Shown here: positions 44,826 to 54,656 of the stretch, in pieces
How the letters are laid out: every line of letters begins with the position of its first letter
Position numbering within the stretch: the first letter of the stretch is position 1
Source: Clostridium folliculivorans
GTDB lineage: Bacteria > Bacillota > Clostridia > Clostridiales > Clostridiaceae
Assembly (NCBI RefSeq): GCF_024341905.1
Contig: NZ_BQXY01000010.1
Span: 80,931-144,930 of the forward strand
DNA: 64,000 nt
Direction: 5' to 3'
Position numbers and translations under genes: made by a program
The notes under the pieces: generated by a model
What the model was told of the DNA's origin: nothing
Database searches by the model: none
The model's input: only the letters and a program-made list of their open reading frames with translations

Positions 44826-45959
44826 ATGAAGAAAAAGATTATGGTTGTATTTGGTACAAGACCTGAGGCTATAAAGATGTGTCCATTAGTTCAAGAACTG
44901 AAGCAACGAGACAAATTAGAAACTATAGTATGTGTAAGTGGTCAGCATCGACAAATGTTAGACCAAGTTATGCAGGCATTTAACATAAAGCCAGATTATG
45001 ATCTTTCAGTTATGAAAGCAAAACAAACTTTATTTGATGTAACTATAAACATACTTGAAAAGATTAAGGAGGTTTTGGAAGAAGTTAAGCCAGATGTAGT
45101 TTTGGTGCATGGAGATACATCAACAACTTTTGTTACAGCCTTGGCATGTTTTTATATGCAGATTCCAGTTGGGCATGTTGAAGCGGGACTTAGAACGTAT
45201 AATATTTACTCACCATATCCAGAGGAGTTCAATCGTCAAGCTGTTGGAATTGTAGCTAATTATAATTTTGCACCAACAGAAATGTCTAAGAGTAATCTAA
45301 TTAAAGAGGGAAAAGACATTAAATCAATTTATGTAACTGGTAATACAGCTATTGATGCGTTAAAGACTACTGTAAGAGTTGATTATTCTCACGACCAATT
45401 GGAGTGGGCATCAGACAGTAGATTGATAATGATAACTGCCCATAGAAGAGAAAACCTAGGTGAACCAATGAAAAATATGTTTAGAGCAATTAAAAGAATT
45501 GTTGATGAGTATGAGGATATAAAGGTTATATATCCTATTCATATGAATCCAGCAGTAAGAGATGCTGCAAATGAAGTTCTTGGTGGTTGTGATAGGATAA
45601 GGATTATTGAGCCTTTAGAAGTTCTTGATTTTCATAATTTTTTATCTAGATCTTATTTAATATTAACTGATAGTGGCGGAATACAGGAAGAAGCACCGAG
45701 TTTAGGTAAGCCAGTATTAGTTATGAGAGACACTACAGAGAGACCTGAGGGGGTTGAAGCTGGTACATTGAAGCTTGTTGGAACTGATGAAGGGGTTATT
45801 TATAATGCATTCAAATTATTATTAGAAGATAAATCCCAATATGAAAAGATGAGTCGTGCAAGTAATCCATATGGGGATGGATTTGCATGTAAGAGAATAG
45901 CTGACGTATTAGAAGTTGATGAAGTACTTGAGGAAGCGGCAGTGACAAAAAACTTATAA
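44826..45959 (+). CDS. wecB: UDP-N-acetylglucosamine 2-epimerase (copy 2)
   Basis: A 377-residue protein with all family motifs (GTRPEAIKMCPL, HGDTSTT, HVEAGLRT, TAHRRENLG, TDSGGIQEEAPSLGKP). It is very close to the copy at 4996-6150 in protein sequence, but clearly diverged at synonymous sites. It stands alone here without wecC, so it either supplies UDP-ManNAc directly to this locus or shares the upstream dehydrogenase. It lies between the divergent acyltransferase gene and the priming transferase gene. Confidence 0.93.
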   Translation: MKKKIMVVFGTRPEAIKMCPLVQELKQRDKLETIVCVSGQHRQMLDQVMQAFNIKPDYDLSVMKAKQTLFDVTINILEKIKEVLEEVKPDVVLVHGDTSTTFVTALACFYMQIPVGHVEAGLRTYNIYSPYPEEFNRQAVGIVANYNFAPTEMSKSNLIKEGKDIKSIYVTGNTAIDALKTTVRVDYSHDQLEWASDSRLIMITAHRRENLGEPMKNMFRAIKRIVDEYEDIKVIYPIHMNPAVRDAANEVLGGCDRIRIIEPLEVLDFHNFLSRSYLILTDSGGIQEEAPSLGKPVLVMRDTTERPEGVEAGTLKLVGTDEGVIYNAFKLLLEDKSQYEKMSRASNPYGDGFACKRIADVLEVDEVLEEAAVTKNL

Positions 45960-46280
45960 ACTTAACAAATGGTACTACAAAGAAGAAATTAGTAAACATA
46001 TTGCACTAAGAAATATGCTTTTTAAAAAAAGATTTAATAATATTATAAAAAGGTCTATAAGAATTACATATAAAAGGTACAAAACGAGATATATGTTGAT
46101 AATATGTATATTTTTTTAGTCATATTGAATTTATTAATTCAACAAATTAGTGTAAAATATTATATAGGTTTTGAGTTAGATGAAAAATGGCAAAAGTAGG
46201 ATTGAGTACTGTTGTGGACAAAGAATTCTATTAAATATATAATATTCAATGTGGACTATATATACATGGAGGATGTGGTT
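45960..46280. other. Intergenic region before the priming transferase gene
   Basis: A 321-base AT-rich stretch. The frame of the next gene is open upstream from 46212, but the better start is 46281. I see no RNA gene and no convincing terminator. Confidence 0.3.
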
Positions 46281-46949
46281 ATGCAAGTTATGGACAATGT
46301 TAATATTATTGTTAAAGATAAAACGATAGAAAAAGAAGAGAATTACGTATATAGAGTCATAAAAAGGCTTTTTGATTTTTTTAGTGCTTTATTAGGGGTA
46401 GTACTACTTTCTCCGGTGTTTTTAGTTCTAATATTATGGGTGAAATTAGATTCAAAAGGACCAGCGATTTTTGGACATAAAAGAATTGGTAAAAACGGCA
46501 GAACGATAAAAGTTTATAAATTTAGATCGATGGTAAGAAATGCTGATGAAGTGTTTGAAAATTTTACGCCTGAACAAAAGAAAGAATTTCAAATTAACTT
46601 TAAGCTAGAGAATGATCCTCGAATTACGAAAGCTGGGAATTTCTTAAGAAGGACAAGTCTAGATGAGTTGCCACAACTATTTAATATACTTATTGGGAAT
46701 ATGTCTGTGGTAGGACCAAGGCCAATTGTTGATAATGAAATAGAGAAATATGGTACATATGCAAATAAGCTGGTTTCTGTAAAGCCAGGGCTGACTGGTT
46801 ATTGGCAGGCTAATGGTAGAAGTGATACAACCTATGAGGAAAGAGTACTTATGGATATGTATTATATAGACAATAGATCGTTAGTGTTAGATATAAAGAT
46901 TATAATAAAAACTGTCTTTTCCGTGATAAATGGTGAAGGAGCAATGTAG
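46281..46949 (+). CDS. Undecaprenyl-phosphate sugar-1-phosphate transferase (priming)
   Basis: A 222-residue protein from ATG 46281, which follows GGAGG by eight bases; an upstream in-frame ATG at 46212 lacks one. One membrane hairpin (about 27-50) is followed by the bacterial sugar transferase domain with KRIGKNGRTIKVYKFRSM, DPRITKAGNFLRRTSLDELP and PGLTGYWQANGRS. It transfers a hexose-1-phosphate to undecaprenyl phosphate at the cytoplasmic face and so starts repeat-unit assembly. The exact sugar (galactose, glucose or other) cannot be read from sequence. Confidence 0.92.
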   Translation: MQVMDNVNIIVKDKTIEKEENYVYRVIKRLFDFFSALLGVVLLSPVFLVLILWVKLDSKGPAIFGHKRIGKNGRTIKVYKFRSMVRNADEVFENFTPEQKKEFQINFKLENDPRITKAGNFLRRTSLDELPQLFNILIGNMSVVGPRPIVDNEIEKYGTYANKLVSVKPGLTGYWQANGRSDTTYEERVLMDMYYIDNRSLVLDIKIIIKTVFSVINGEGAM

Positions 46950-47081
46950 TTTGTTCAATACAAATAGAAGTTAATAAACTTAGGTAGTTGGATTTGGGGG
47001 TATGAAATTCATTAAATATGTTTTATATACTTAAATTCGATATCGTTACTTTTGTGTGTACATACATAATTAAGTGCTCAT

Positions 47082-47121
47082 AATAATAGCTATAGTAATT
47101 ATTAGTACTATAGCTATTATT
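47082..47121 (+). promoter_or_regulatory. Long perfect hairpin before the glycosyltransferase operon
   Basis: Perfect 16-bp stem AATAATAGCTATAGTA / TACTATAGCTATTATT (47082-47097 and 47106-47121) with an 8-base loop, followed by TATTATAAG. It could be the terminator of the priming transferase gene or an attenuator in the leader of the next operon. Confidence 0.55.
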
Positions 47122-47164
47122 TATTATAAGAATATAAAAGTTAATTTGGAGGAGAAAATATTAT

Positions 47165-48298
47165 ATGCATAAAATACTTTATTGCTCTCTTGTAGACTGG
47201 TTTTGGATAAAACAGAGGCCTCATCATTTTGCATATTTACTATCTGAAGATAATCAGGTAACTTATTATCATCCACAACCTTGGAAAAAGAATTCTAATA
47301 CAATTTACATGCATAGCAAAGGCGATAGTATTTATATAAATAAAACTATATTTAAAAAAAATAATCTTACAGTAATTAGAAGGAAGATATTGCCTTTTCA
47401 GTATAAAATAAATGTAATTAAAAGATTAAATAATTCACTGCAAAAAAACTGGATAAAAGAAATTAATTCGGAAAATGAGTTTGATACTTTGGTTATAACT
47501 CATCCGAATCAGCTAGACTACATACCACACCAAATAATTAATACAGTCAAAATAGTATACGATTGTATGGATAATTACATAGCTTTTGGGAATGGTGATA
47601 GTGACTTAATAAAAAACGAAAAGAAACTAATGAAATTAGCTGATAATATAATTGTCTCAAGTGAGGCACTTCTAGAGACGATGAAATCAAAATACAAAAA
47701 TATAGATAGCAAAATTAACATGATAAATAATGGAGTAGATCTTTCGAACTTTGATGTAGATAAAATTACACCACTTACAGAAGGAATAGTAAATAAAAAT
47801 AAAAAGAGTATTGGATACATAGGTACAGTAAGTCATTGGTTTGATTTTCAACTTATAAAGAATATGGCTGTTAAATATGTTGATATAGATTTTTATATTA
47901 TCGGTCCTGTCGAGAATAATGTTGCTATTGATAGTATTTCTAATATTAGTAATATAAAGATATTAGGAACCAAGCCTTATGATATGGTACCATCTTTAAT
48001 AGATTCGTTCGATATAACAATAATGCCTTTTGTACTTAATGATGTAGTAAAGTCTGTTAACCCTGTAAAAGTATACGAGTATCTAGCCTTGGGAAAACCG
48101 GTTATTACTACAGATTATAGTGAAACGAAGAAGTTTGGAGATTTAATATATACATATAATAGTGAAAAAGAATTTGAAGATTCAATGCTGCAAGCTTTTA
48201 AGGAAAATGAAGAATTTAAGCTTAAAAGGATAGCTTTTGCTAAGAATAATTCATGGAGTAGCAGAGTAAGAGATTTTATTAAATTTGTCTATAAATAG
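47165..48298 (+). CDS. Glycosyltransferase, GT4-like (TuaH-type)
   Basis: A 377-residue protein. The N-terminal WIKQRPHHFAYLLSE motif is shared with TuaH-type and related family-1/4 enzymes. The C-terminal half has IGYIGTVSHWFD and NPVKVYEYLALGKPVITTD, the nucleotide-sugar binding region. It begins an operon of closely spaced glycosyltransferase genes. Confidence 0.85.
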   Translation: MHKILYCSLVDWFWIKQRPHHFAYLLSEDNQVTYYHPQPWKKNSNTIYMHSKGDSIYINKTIFKKNNLTVIRRKILPFQYKINVIKRLNNSLQKNWIKEINSENEFDTLVITHPNQLDYIPHQIINTVKIVYDCMDNYIAFGNGDSDLIKNEKKLMKLADNIIVSSEALLETMKSKYKNIDSKINMINNGVDLSNFDVDKITPLTEGIVNKNKKSIGYIGTVSHWFDFQLIKNMAVKYVDIDFYIIGPVENNVAIDSISNISNIKILGTKPYDMVPSLIDSFDITIMPFVLNDVVKSVNPVKVYEYLALGKPVITTDYSETKKFGDLIYTYNSEKEFEDSMLQAFKENEEFKLKRIAFAKNNSWSSRVRDFIKFVYK

Positions 48299-48306
48299 GA
48301 GTTTTT

Positions 48307-49221
48307 ATGTTTAATGAACCAAAAGTTTGTATAATATTATTAAATTATAATGGGATTAAGGATACTATAGAATGCATCGAAAGCTTAAACAATATAGACT
48401 ATAATAATTATGAAATTATTATAGTGGATAACAACTCATCAGATAATTCTCAGGAAATAATTCAGAAGAAGTTTCCAGAACATACATTTATACAAACTGG
48501 TAAAAATTTAGGATATGCGGCTGGAAATAATATGGGTATTAGGGTTGCTTTAGATCGAGAGGCTGATTATATATGTGTAATCAACAATGATGTTATAGTA
48601 GAAAAAGATTTTTTGACAAAAATGATTCTTTATATGGAAGCGAATACAAATATAGGTGTATGTGGGCCAACTATATGTGAATATATGGATAGAAACAAAA
48701 TTCAAAGCTCAGGAGCACTTATTGATTTAAGTAAAGGTGAAGCTCCAGCAATAAACAATGGGAAAGATATATCGGAATTGTATAATGATGTAATTGAATG
48801 TGACTACGTTGGTGGAGCTTGTCTTTTATTTAAAAGTAGTATCATAGATGAGGTTGGTTTTATACCAGAGAATTATTTTTTGTTCTATGAGGAAACTGAA
48901 TTTTGTTTGAAAATAAAAAAAATAGGATATAAGGTTTGTTGCTATACCAAGGAAAGAGTGTACCATAAAGGATCAGCAAGTATTAGCAGAATAGGTGGTT
49001 TAAGTGGCTACTTCATGAATAGAAATTTGGTCTTATTTGAAAAAAGAAACTTGGAAAGTACAATGAGCTTTATAAAATTCTTAATATATATATATTGCAG
49101 AGAGATATATATGATTTTAAAAGGGAAATCTTCATTTAAGGTATTAATTTATTATTACCATGGTTTAACAGGTAAAATAGATAAGAGATATGGGTTTGCA
49201 TATATAAATGATAATTATTAG
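48307..49221 (+). CDS. Glycosyltransferase, GT2 family (rhamnosyltransferase-like)
   Basis: A 304-residue GT-A enzyme. VCIILLNYNGIKDTIECIESL at the start, VDNNSSDNS near residue 40 and the metal-binding NNDV region near residue 98 are typical of GT2. The YVGGACLLFKS and YFLFYEETEFC segments are common in rhamnosyltransferase-like members. It overlaps functionally with the dTDP-rhamnose genes downstream; the actual donor is not proven. Confidence 0.87.
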   Translation: MFNEPKVCIILLNYNGIKDTIECIESLNNIDYNNYEIIIVDNNSSDNSQEIIQKKFPEHTFIQTGKNLGYAAGNNMGIRVALDREADYICVINNDVIVEKDFLTKMILYMEANTNIGVCGPTICEYMDRNKIQSSGALIDLSKGEAPAINNGKDISELYNDVIECDYVGGACLLFKSSIIDEVGFIPENYFLFYEETEFCLKIKKIGYKVCCYTKERVYHKGSASISRIGGLSGYFMNRNLVLFEKRNLESTMSFIKFLIYIYCREIYMILKGKSSFKVLIYYYHGLTGKIDKRYGFAYINDNY

Positions 49222-49230
49222 GAGGATCTA

Positions 49231-50340
49231 ATGAAAAAAATTGCTATTCTAGCAACTCATTTGGGTGTAATAAATAGAGGAGTAGAATCTTTTGTAATAG
49301 AACTAGTTAAGAAGTTACGAGATGATTTTGAAATAGATATATACGCAACTGGAATGGTTGACGATATAAAAGAAAATATAATTCGTATAGATATTAAAAA
49401 GTCTTTATTTCATCGTATGCATGAAAAACAATTCAATAAATGTGGGCTTTACTACAAGATAATTAATAGGTTTTTTTACTTTTTAATTCCTGATATTTTG
49501 TATCAGAGAAAGTTTACTCAGAAAGTTTTTAAAGATTACATAAATGACAAAGATTACGATCTTTTATTTCCTAACAATGGTATATGGGGAGCTATATACT
49601 CAAAAAAGCTTAGAGATAAGAAATCAACACCATTTATTTACACCGGTCATGGTGGTATAGGATATGGTGAGGAACAAATATTAATGCAAGAGCCAGATAT
49701 GTATGTTGCTCTTACTAAAAATAATGAATCTTGGGCTAGGGAGTTTAGTGTGAACGTAACTACAATATATAATGGTATTAACTTGAATAAATTTGAGATG
49801 AAGCACGATAAAAACAACGATCAAAAGACAATTGTTTCTGTTGGAGCCTTAACTGAATTTAAACGACATAACTTGACTATTGATGCTGTCTCCATGTTAG
49901 AAGATGTAAAACTAGTAATACTAGGAAGAGGAGAGCTTCAGGATAAGATAAGTGAGAAAGGAATGGAAAAACTTAAAGAAAGATTTACTATAAATGCAGT
50001 ACCTTATGAAGAGATAATGAATTATTATCACATGGCTGATTTATTTGTGTTACCTTCTTTAAACGAACCTTTTGGAATTGTATATCTGGAAGCCTTAGCA
50101 TCTAATTTGCCAATAGTAGCACCAGATGATGAAGTTAGAAGAGAAATAATAGGACAAGCTGGACTTTATTGTGACTGTTCCAATGCTGAGGAATATTCGG
50201 AAAAAATAAAAAGTGCACTGGATACTGATTGGGGAGATATACCAAGAAAGAGAGCAGAATTATTTGATTGGAATAAATCAGCACTAAGTTATAAAGAACT
50301 TTTTGAGAGGACTATACAGAAAAATGAAAATCGTAGATAA
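49231..50340 (+). CDS. Glycosyltransferase, GT4 family
   Basis: A 369-residue GT-B protein with an AGGAGG ribosome binding site. The GT4 region is clear: VSVGALTEFKRHNLTIDA near residue 205 and the LPSLNEPFGIVYLEALA segment with the conserved E-x7-E arrangement near residue 275. It lies 9 bases after the GT2 gene. Confidence 0.88.
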   Translation: MKKIAILATHLGVINRGVESFVIELVKKLRDDFEIDIYATGMVDDIKENIIRIDIKKSLFHRMHEKQFNKCGLYYKIINRFFYFLIPDILYQRKFTQKVFKDYINDKDYDLLFPNNGIWGAIYSKKLRDKKSTPFIYTGHGGIGYGEEQILMQEPDMYVALTKNNESWAREFSVNVTTIYNGINLNKFEMKHDKNNDQKTIVSVGALTEFKRHNLTIDAVSMLEDVKLVILGRGELQDKISEKGMEKLKERFTINAVPYEEIMNYYHMADLFVLPSLNEPFGIVYLEALASNLPIVAPDDEVRREIIGQAGLYCDCSNAEEYSEKIKSALDTDWGDIPRKRAELFDWNKSALSYKELFERTIQKNENRR

Positions 50341-51613
50341 GTTAAAAAGTTATTTAATAGGAAGTGTTTTTAGATCTATGTCATTTGTTTTGACAGCTAA
50401 TATAATATCACAACTAGAATCCTTTATTTTTGTAATTATTGCAACCAAAACTTTGAGTGTTGAAGATTATGGGATATATACTATAGTAATGACACTTATA
50501 TATACTGTTATAGAGTTGTCTGATATGGGGATGAATGGGGCGGTAATAAGATTTAGCTCACAATATTATTCTCAGAACGAGTACGATAAGGAACTTGAAA
50601 TAGTTAATATGGCTCTTAAAAAGAAGTTTAGAAATTCGTTAATAGTGATATTAGCTATAATTATATTCTCAAAGTACATATCAATATATTTTTTTAGTAG
50701 CACAAAGTATAATTTGTATTTTATTATTTCAGCTTTTGGAATTGGTTTTTCTTTAGTGAATAGTTTAAATAATTCTATCCTGCAAGGTAGAAGATGGTAT
50801 AAGAAATATTTCTATTCCATAGTTTTAAGTAATTTAATTTTACTAATACTCATACTTATGCTTTATTTTACTAACACTCTTAGCGTGATAAATATTGTAG
50901 CTGTTAACGTGGCATGTTTGCTTATCTCAATGATAATTTCTTATAGATTAGCTAACATAAGCATAGTGAACGTATTTAGATATAAGCCTTTTCATTTAGA
51001 TGTCGTAAAAAACTTTAATTCATTCGGTATGTGGATGCTTATGTGGTCTATAATGTCGATTATGCAGTCAAAGGTAGATGTATTTATGTTATCTACTTAT
51101 GCATCTAAGGAACAGGTTTCATACTATGATTTAGCGATGAAGATGACTAAGCCAATACTTATGATTTGTTCATCATATGCTCAAGTGCTAAATCCGATAC
51201 TAGCTACTTTAACTAGCAAACAACATCTTAAAAATAATATTAACAAAATCACAAAATTTGTAGTTTTTGTTACTGGAATAATATTAATAAGTATTGTTTT
51301 TGCAAAACCGGCAATATACTTGATATTTGGTAATAAGTATGCTAATTCAATATTGCCTTTAGATATTATACTTGTATCAATAATATTCTTTGTTTGGACA
51401 ATTCCGTTTAATGGTGCACTTTATGCGATGAATAAACCGTATATATTCTGTATAGCAGCTGCTGTAGGGTTAGTAACAACTATAACATTTAATGTTCTAT
51501 TGCTTCCAAGGTATGGTGCAATAGGAGCTTCTATGACATTTTTACTTGCTCAAATAATAGGTTTAGTAGTAAGTATTATAGGTTATAGAATTAATATTAA
51601 AAAGGAAGGTTAG
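50324..51613 (+). CDS. Polysaccharide flippase (Wzx-like)
   Basis: A 429-residue protein from ATG 50324, overlapping the previous gene by 17 bases; an open extension to 50303 is less likely. About 12-14 membrane helices and the LSVEDYGIYTIVMTLIYTV segment mark the MOP flippase family. It is the flippase embedded in the main glycosyltransferase operon and is the most probable exporter of its product. Confidence 0.88.
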   Translation: MKIVDKLKSYLIGSVFRSMSFVLTANIISQLESFIFVIIATKTLSVEDYGIYTIVMTLIYTVIELSDMGMNGAVIRFSSQYYSQNEYDKELEIVNMALKKKFRNSLIVILAIIIFSKYISIYFFSSTKYNLYFIISAFGIGFSLVNSLNNSILQGRRWYKKYFYSIVLSNLILLILILMLYFTNTLSVINIVAVNVACLLISMIISYRLANISIVNVFRYKPFHLDVVKNFNSFGMWMLMWSIMSIMQSKVDVFMLSTYASKEQVSYYDLAMKMTKPILMICSSYAQVLNPILATLTSKQHLKNNINKITKFVVFVTGIILISIVFAKPAIYLIFGNKYANSILPLDIILVSIIFFVWTIPFNGALYAMNKPYIFCIAAAVGLVTTITFNVLLLPRYGAIGASMTFLLAQIIGLVVSIIGYRINIKKEG

Positions 51614-51620
51614 TTTATAT

Positions 51621-52445
51621 ATGATTAACAATTTAACTGGTCATATGGTGGTTAAAAATGAAGATAGATGGATATGGTTTAGCATAATGTCTGTAATAGA
51701 TTATGTTGATAAGCTAATCATTTTTGATACAGGTTCATCTGATGATACTGTTAAGATTATTAAAGATATCATGTCTAATGAAAGATATAGTAGCAAAATT
51801 GTATTTGAAGAAAAAGGTGCAGTAGATAAACAGAATTTTTATCATATAAGAGAAGAACAAATTTCAATGACAGAAACTGATTATTTCATTGTGGTAGATG
51901 GGGATGAGATATGGTATGAAAATTCGATTAAAGAAGTAATTAATGCTATTCGAAGTTCCAATCCTCCATACTTAATAGCCAATAAATTCATAAATTGTGC
52001 TGGGGATATATATCATTATAGGGATTTTAAAAGAGAAACTTATACTATAAAAGAGGTAACTGGAAGTTTAACTATAAGAGTCTATTCAAAGAAAATTACT
52101 GGAATACATTGTGGTGGTGATTATGGGGTTGAAGGTTATTTTGACTACTTAAATAAACCTGTACAGGAAAGCAAATGGAATATTGAAATTATGAATGGAA
52201 GCTATCTACATACCTCATTATTACAGAGATCTTCTAATATATATGGAGATATGGAAATAGGGTACAGAAGAAAGAAAATTTTATCAGATTGGGATTATAA
52301 GTTTGATGAGAATTTTAAATTTCCAGAAGTTCTTTATATAAAAAGACCTGACTATGTTTTTGATCCATTTTCATATGAGATAGATTGGATTAGAAAATTA
52401 ATATATATGCTAAGAAGTATAAAGAAAAAGATAAGGAAGGGATAA
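51621..52445 (+). CDS. Glycosyltransferase, GT2-like
   Basis: A 274-residue GT-A protein. VVKNEDRWIWFSIMSV and IIFDTGSSDDTV near the N-terminus, and VVDGDEIWYENSI near residue 92 (DxD-like), match GT2 enzymes that act on glycans with a conserved ENE/DD start. It is tightly spaced with its neighbours (8 bases after the flippase, 3 bases before the next gene). Confidence 0.82.
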   Translation: MINNLTGHMVVKNEDRWIWFSIMSVIDYVDKLIIFDTGSSDDTVKIIKDIMSNERYSSKIVFEEKGAVDKQNFYHIREEQISMTETDYFIVVDGDEIWYENSIKEVINAIRSSNPPYLIANKFINCAGDIYHYRDFKRETYTIKEVTGSLTIRVYSKKITGIHCGGDYGVEGYFDYLNKPVQESKWNIEIMNGSYLHTSLLQRSSNIYGDMEIGYRRKKILSDWDYKFDENFKFPEVLYIKRPDYVFDPFSYEIDWIRKLIYMLRSIKKKIRKG

Positions 52446-52448
52446 TGT

Positions 52449-53546
52449 ATGAGATTTTATACTGTTTTTCCTGAATTTAAGAACATACATATAAAAAAGG
52501 ATGTAGGGATGATCCCGATTTTACTCCATTCACTTAAAGGTTATGATTCAACTATAGTATGTTATGAAAATGAGATGAACTACAATAAAGAACAACTAAA
52601 AGGTACAAAACTTATAACTGTTCCTAAAGAAAAGGATGATACTAAGGATTTTTTAAAATTCATAATAAAGAATGCTAAGAATATAGATGTTCTAAATTTA
52701 TATCATGTTACATCACCGAGAAATTTTAAGTGGATGCTTGCATATAAGTTGCTTAATCCTAAAGGAAAGATATATCTTAAGTTGGATGCAGATCATAACA
52801 TTAACATATATAAGTATCATCAAAAGAGTTTTAAGCAGAAGTTTAAAAATTATATATTAAAGAATTGTGATCTTATCACAGTAGAAAATGAAAAAATACA
52901 AAAATTAATAGAAAATGATTGGAACATAAAGGTGGATTATCTGCCAAATGGATTTTATGATGATGGCAACAAAGTAACAAGTTTTGAAAGTAAAGATAAT
53001 GTGCTTTTAAGCGTAGGAAGAATAGGTGCGTATCAAAAAGCTACTGACATACTACTTGAAGCGTTTGTAAAAGCTTCTGAATATATAAATGGATGGAGAT
53101 TAAAGTTAGTAGGACCAGTAGATGAGGACTTTAATGGCTACCTAAACAATTTTTTTATATCTTATCCTCAGATGAAAGATAAAATTGATTTAGTAGGAAA
53201 TGTCGAAAATGAGGATGAATTAGTTAAATATTATAATGAGGCGAAGATATTTTGTTTGACCTCAAGATACGAAAGTTTTGGTTTAGTATTTGTGGAGGCT
53301 GAAATGCATGGCTGCTTTATAATAACTTCAGATCATGAAGCTTCAACTACTATAGTTAAAGATGAAAAAGTAGGAAGAATAGTTGGTATTGAAGATATTG
53401 AAGATACAGCAAAAGCGATTATAGAAATATGTAATAATAAAGATCTTGGACAGAAAGATTTTCAGTATATAAGTGAATACGCATATAAGAATTTTTATTG
53501 GCCACAAATAATCCATGAACTGCATCGTTTATTAATGAAAAATTAA
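52449..53546 (+). CDS. Glycosyltransferase, GT4 family
   Basis: A 365-residue GT-B protein. The C-terminal domain has LLSVGRIGAYQKATDIL near residue 180 and TSRYESFGLVFVEAEMHGC near residue 275, the standard nucleotide-sugar binding segments. It is the last gene before a 189-base gap. Confidence 0.88.
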   Translation: MRFYTVFPEFKNIHIKKDVGMIPILLHSLKGYDSTIVCYENEMNYNKEQLKGTKLITVPKEKDDTKDFLKFIIKNAKNIDVLNLYHVTSPRNFKWMLAYKLLNPKGKIYLKLDADHNINIYKYHQKSFKQKFKNYILKNCDLITVENEKIQKLIENDWNIKVDYLPNGFYDDGNKVTSFESKDNVLLSVGRIGAYQKATDILLEAFVKASEYINGWRLKLVGPVDEDFNGYLNNFFISYPQMKDKIDLVGNVENEDELVKYYNEAKIFCLTSRYESFGLVFVEAEMHGCFIITSDHEASTTIVKDEKVGRIVGIEDIEDTAKAIIEICNNKDLGQKDFQYISEYAYKNFYWPQIIHELHRLLMKN

Positions 53547-53735
53547 AATGTGTAAAATAGACAACTTATTGAAAATAATTATATAATATAAATGCTGAGC
53601 TAATATATATGTTACTAAGTAACATTATATTCATATTAACCTCGGTATATGCTAGATTGATTTATAATTTTATTGCTCTCATTTGGAGGATATAAGTATG
53701 AATACATAAGCTAAAATAGAAAAGGAGCAGTATAC

Positions 53736-54656
53736 ATGAAGGTGGCAATAATTTGTCCTTTATATAATGCTGAGAAGTATATTAAAGGATTACATGAAAA
53801 TTTGTTGAGACAAAAATGTAACTTTGAGGTAAATATAAATTATGTTCTAACAGAATCAAACGATAGTACAAAGAGTATATTAGATGAAATGAAGGTAAAT
53901 TACCAAATAGTAAAAAAAGGACAGTTTTCTCATAGTAGCACTAGAGAGAGGATGGCCTTTAAGACAAATGAAGATATTATAGTGTTTATATCTCAAGATG
54001 TAATTATGAAGGATGAAAATTGGCTGAAGAACTTAGTTAATCCCATAATAATAGGAGAGTGTGATGCTAGTTTCAGTAGACAAATATGCCAGAATTTGTC
54101 TATAGAAAAATATATTAGAGAAAAAAATTACCCTAAAGAATCTAGGGTAGTATCAAAAGATGATATAAAAAGCTTAGGTCTTATTACATTTTTTTATTCT
54201 GATGCATCATCGGCAGTAACAGCTTCTGTTTATAAAAAATTAAATGGATATGATGGCAAAGATCTTATAATAAATGAGGATATGTATTTAGCCCACAAGC
54301 TGGTTACAAATGGTTACAAGATAAAGTATTGCTCTGATTCAGAGGTGTATCATTCTCATACTTTTACTTTAAAACAGCTATTTAATAGATATTTTGATAC
54401 TGGTGTATTCTTTAAGCAGAATTCAGTCTTTCTTGAATACAATGGAAATCAAAGTGGTGTAAATTTACTTAAATATGTATTAAAGAGATCTTTTCAAGAG
54501 TTAAATATTAAAGTTATCATAAATGTAGTACCAAATTTTGCTTCAAGATTTATTGGAAGTTATTTAGGGGAAAGATATGAAAAACTATCTTTAAATAGAA
54601 GAATTAAATATTCTTTAAATAAACAATATTGGACAAAAATAAGGGGAGATGTTTAA
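53736..54656 (+). CDS. Glycosyltransferase, GT2 family (rhamnosyltransferase-like)
   Basis: A 306-residue protein. The start VAIICPLYNAEKYIKGLHENL, the SHSSTRERMAF segment near residue 70 and FISQDVIMKDENWL near residue 87 fit GT2 rhamnosyltransferases. Its stop codon abuts rfbA (next ATG at 54657), which places it in the dTDP-rhamnose operon and supports a rhamnose donor. Confidence 0.88.
   Translation: MKVAIICPLYNAEKYIKGLHENLLRQKCNFEVNINYVLTESNDSTKSILDEMKVNYQIVKKGQFSHSSTRERMAFKTNEDIIVFISQDVIMKDENWLKNLVNPIIIGECDASFSRQICQNLSIEKYIREKNYPKESRVVSKDDIKSLGLITFFYSDASSAVTASVYKKLNGYDGKDLIINEDMYLAHKLVTNGYKIKYCSDSEVYHSHTFTLKQLFNRYFDTGVFFKQNSVFLEYNGNQSGVNLLKYVLKRSFQELNIKVIINVVPNFASRFIGSYLGERYEKLSLNRRIKYSLNKQYWTKIRGDV

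Noticed and set aside
53698..53709. A three-codon open frame (ATG-AAT-ACA-TAA) behind GGAGG, upstream of the glycosyltransferase at 53736
   Set aside because: It could be a leader peptide, but it is as likely to be the relic of a deleted gene start; nothing else supports it.
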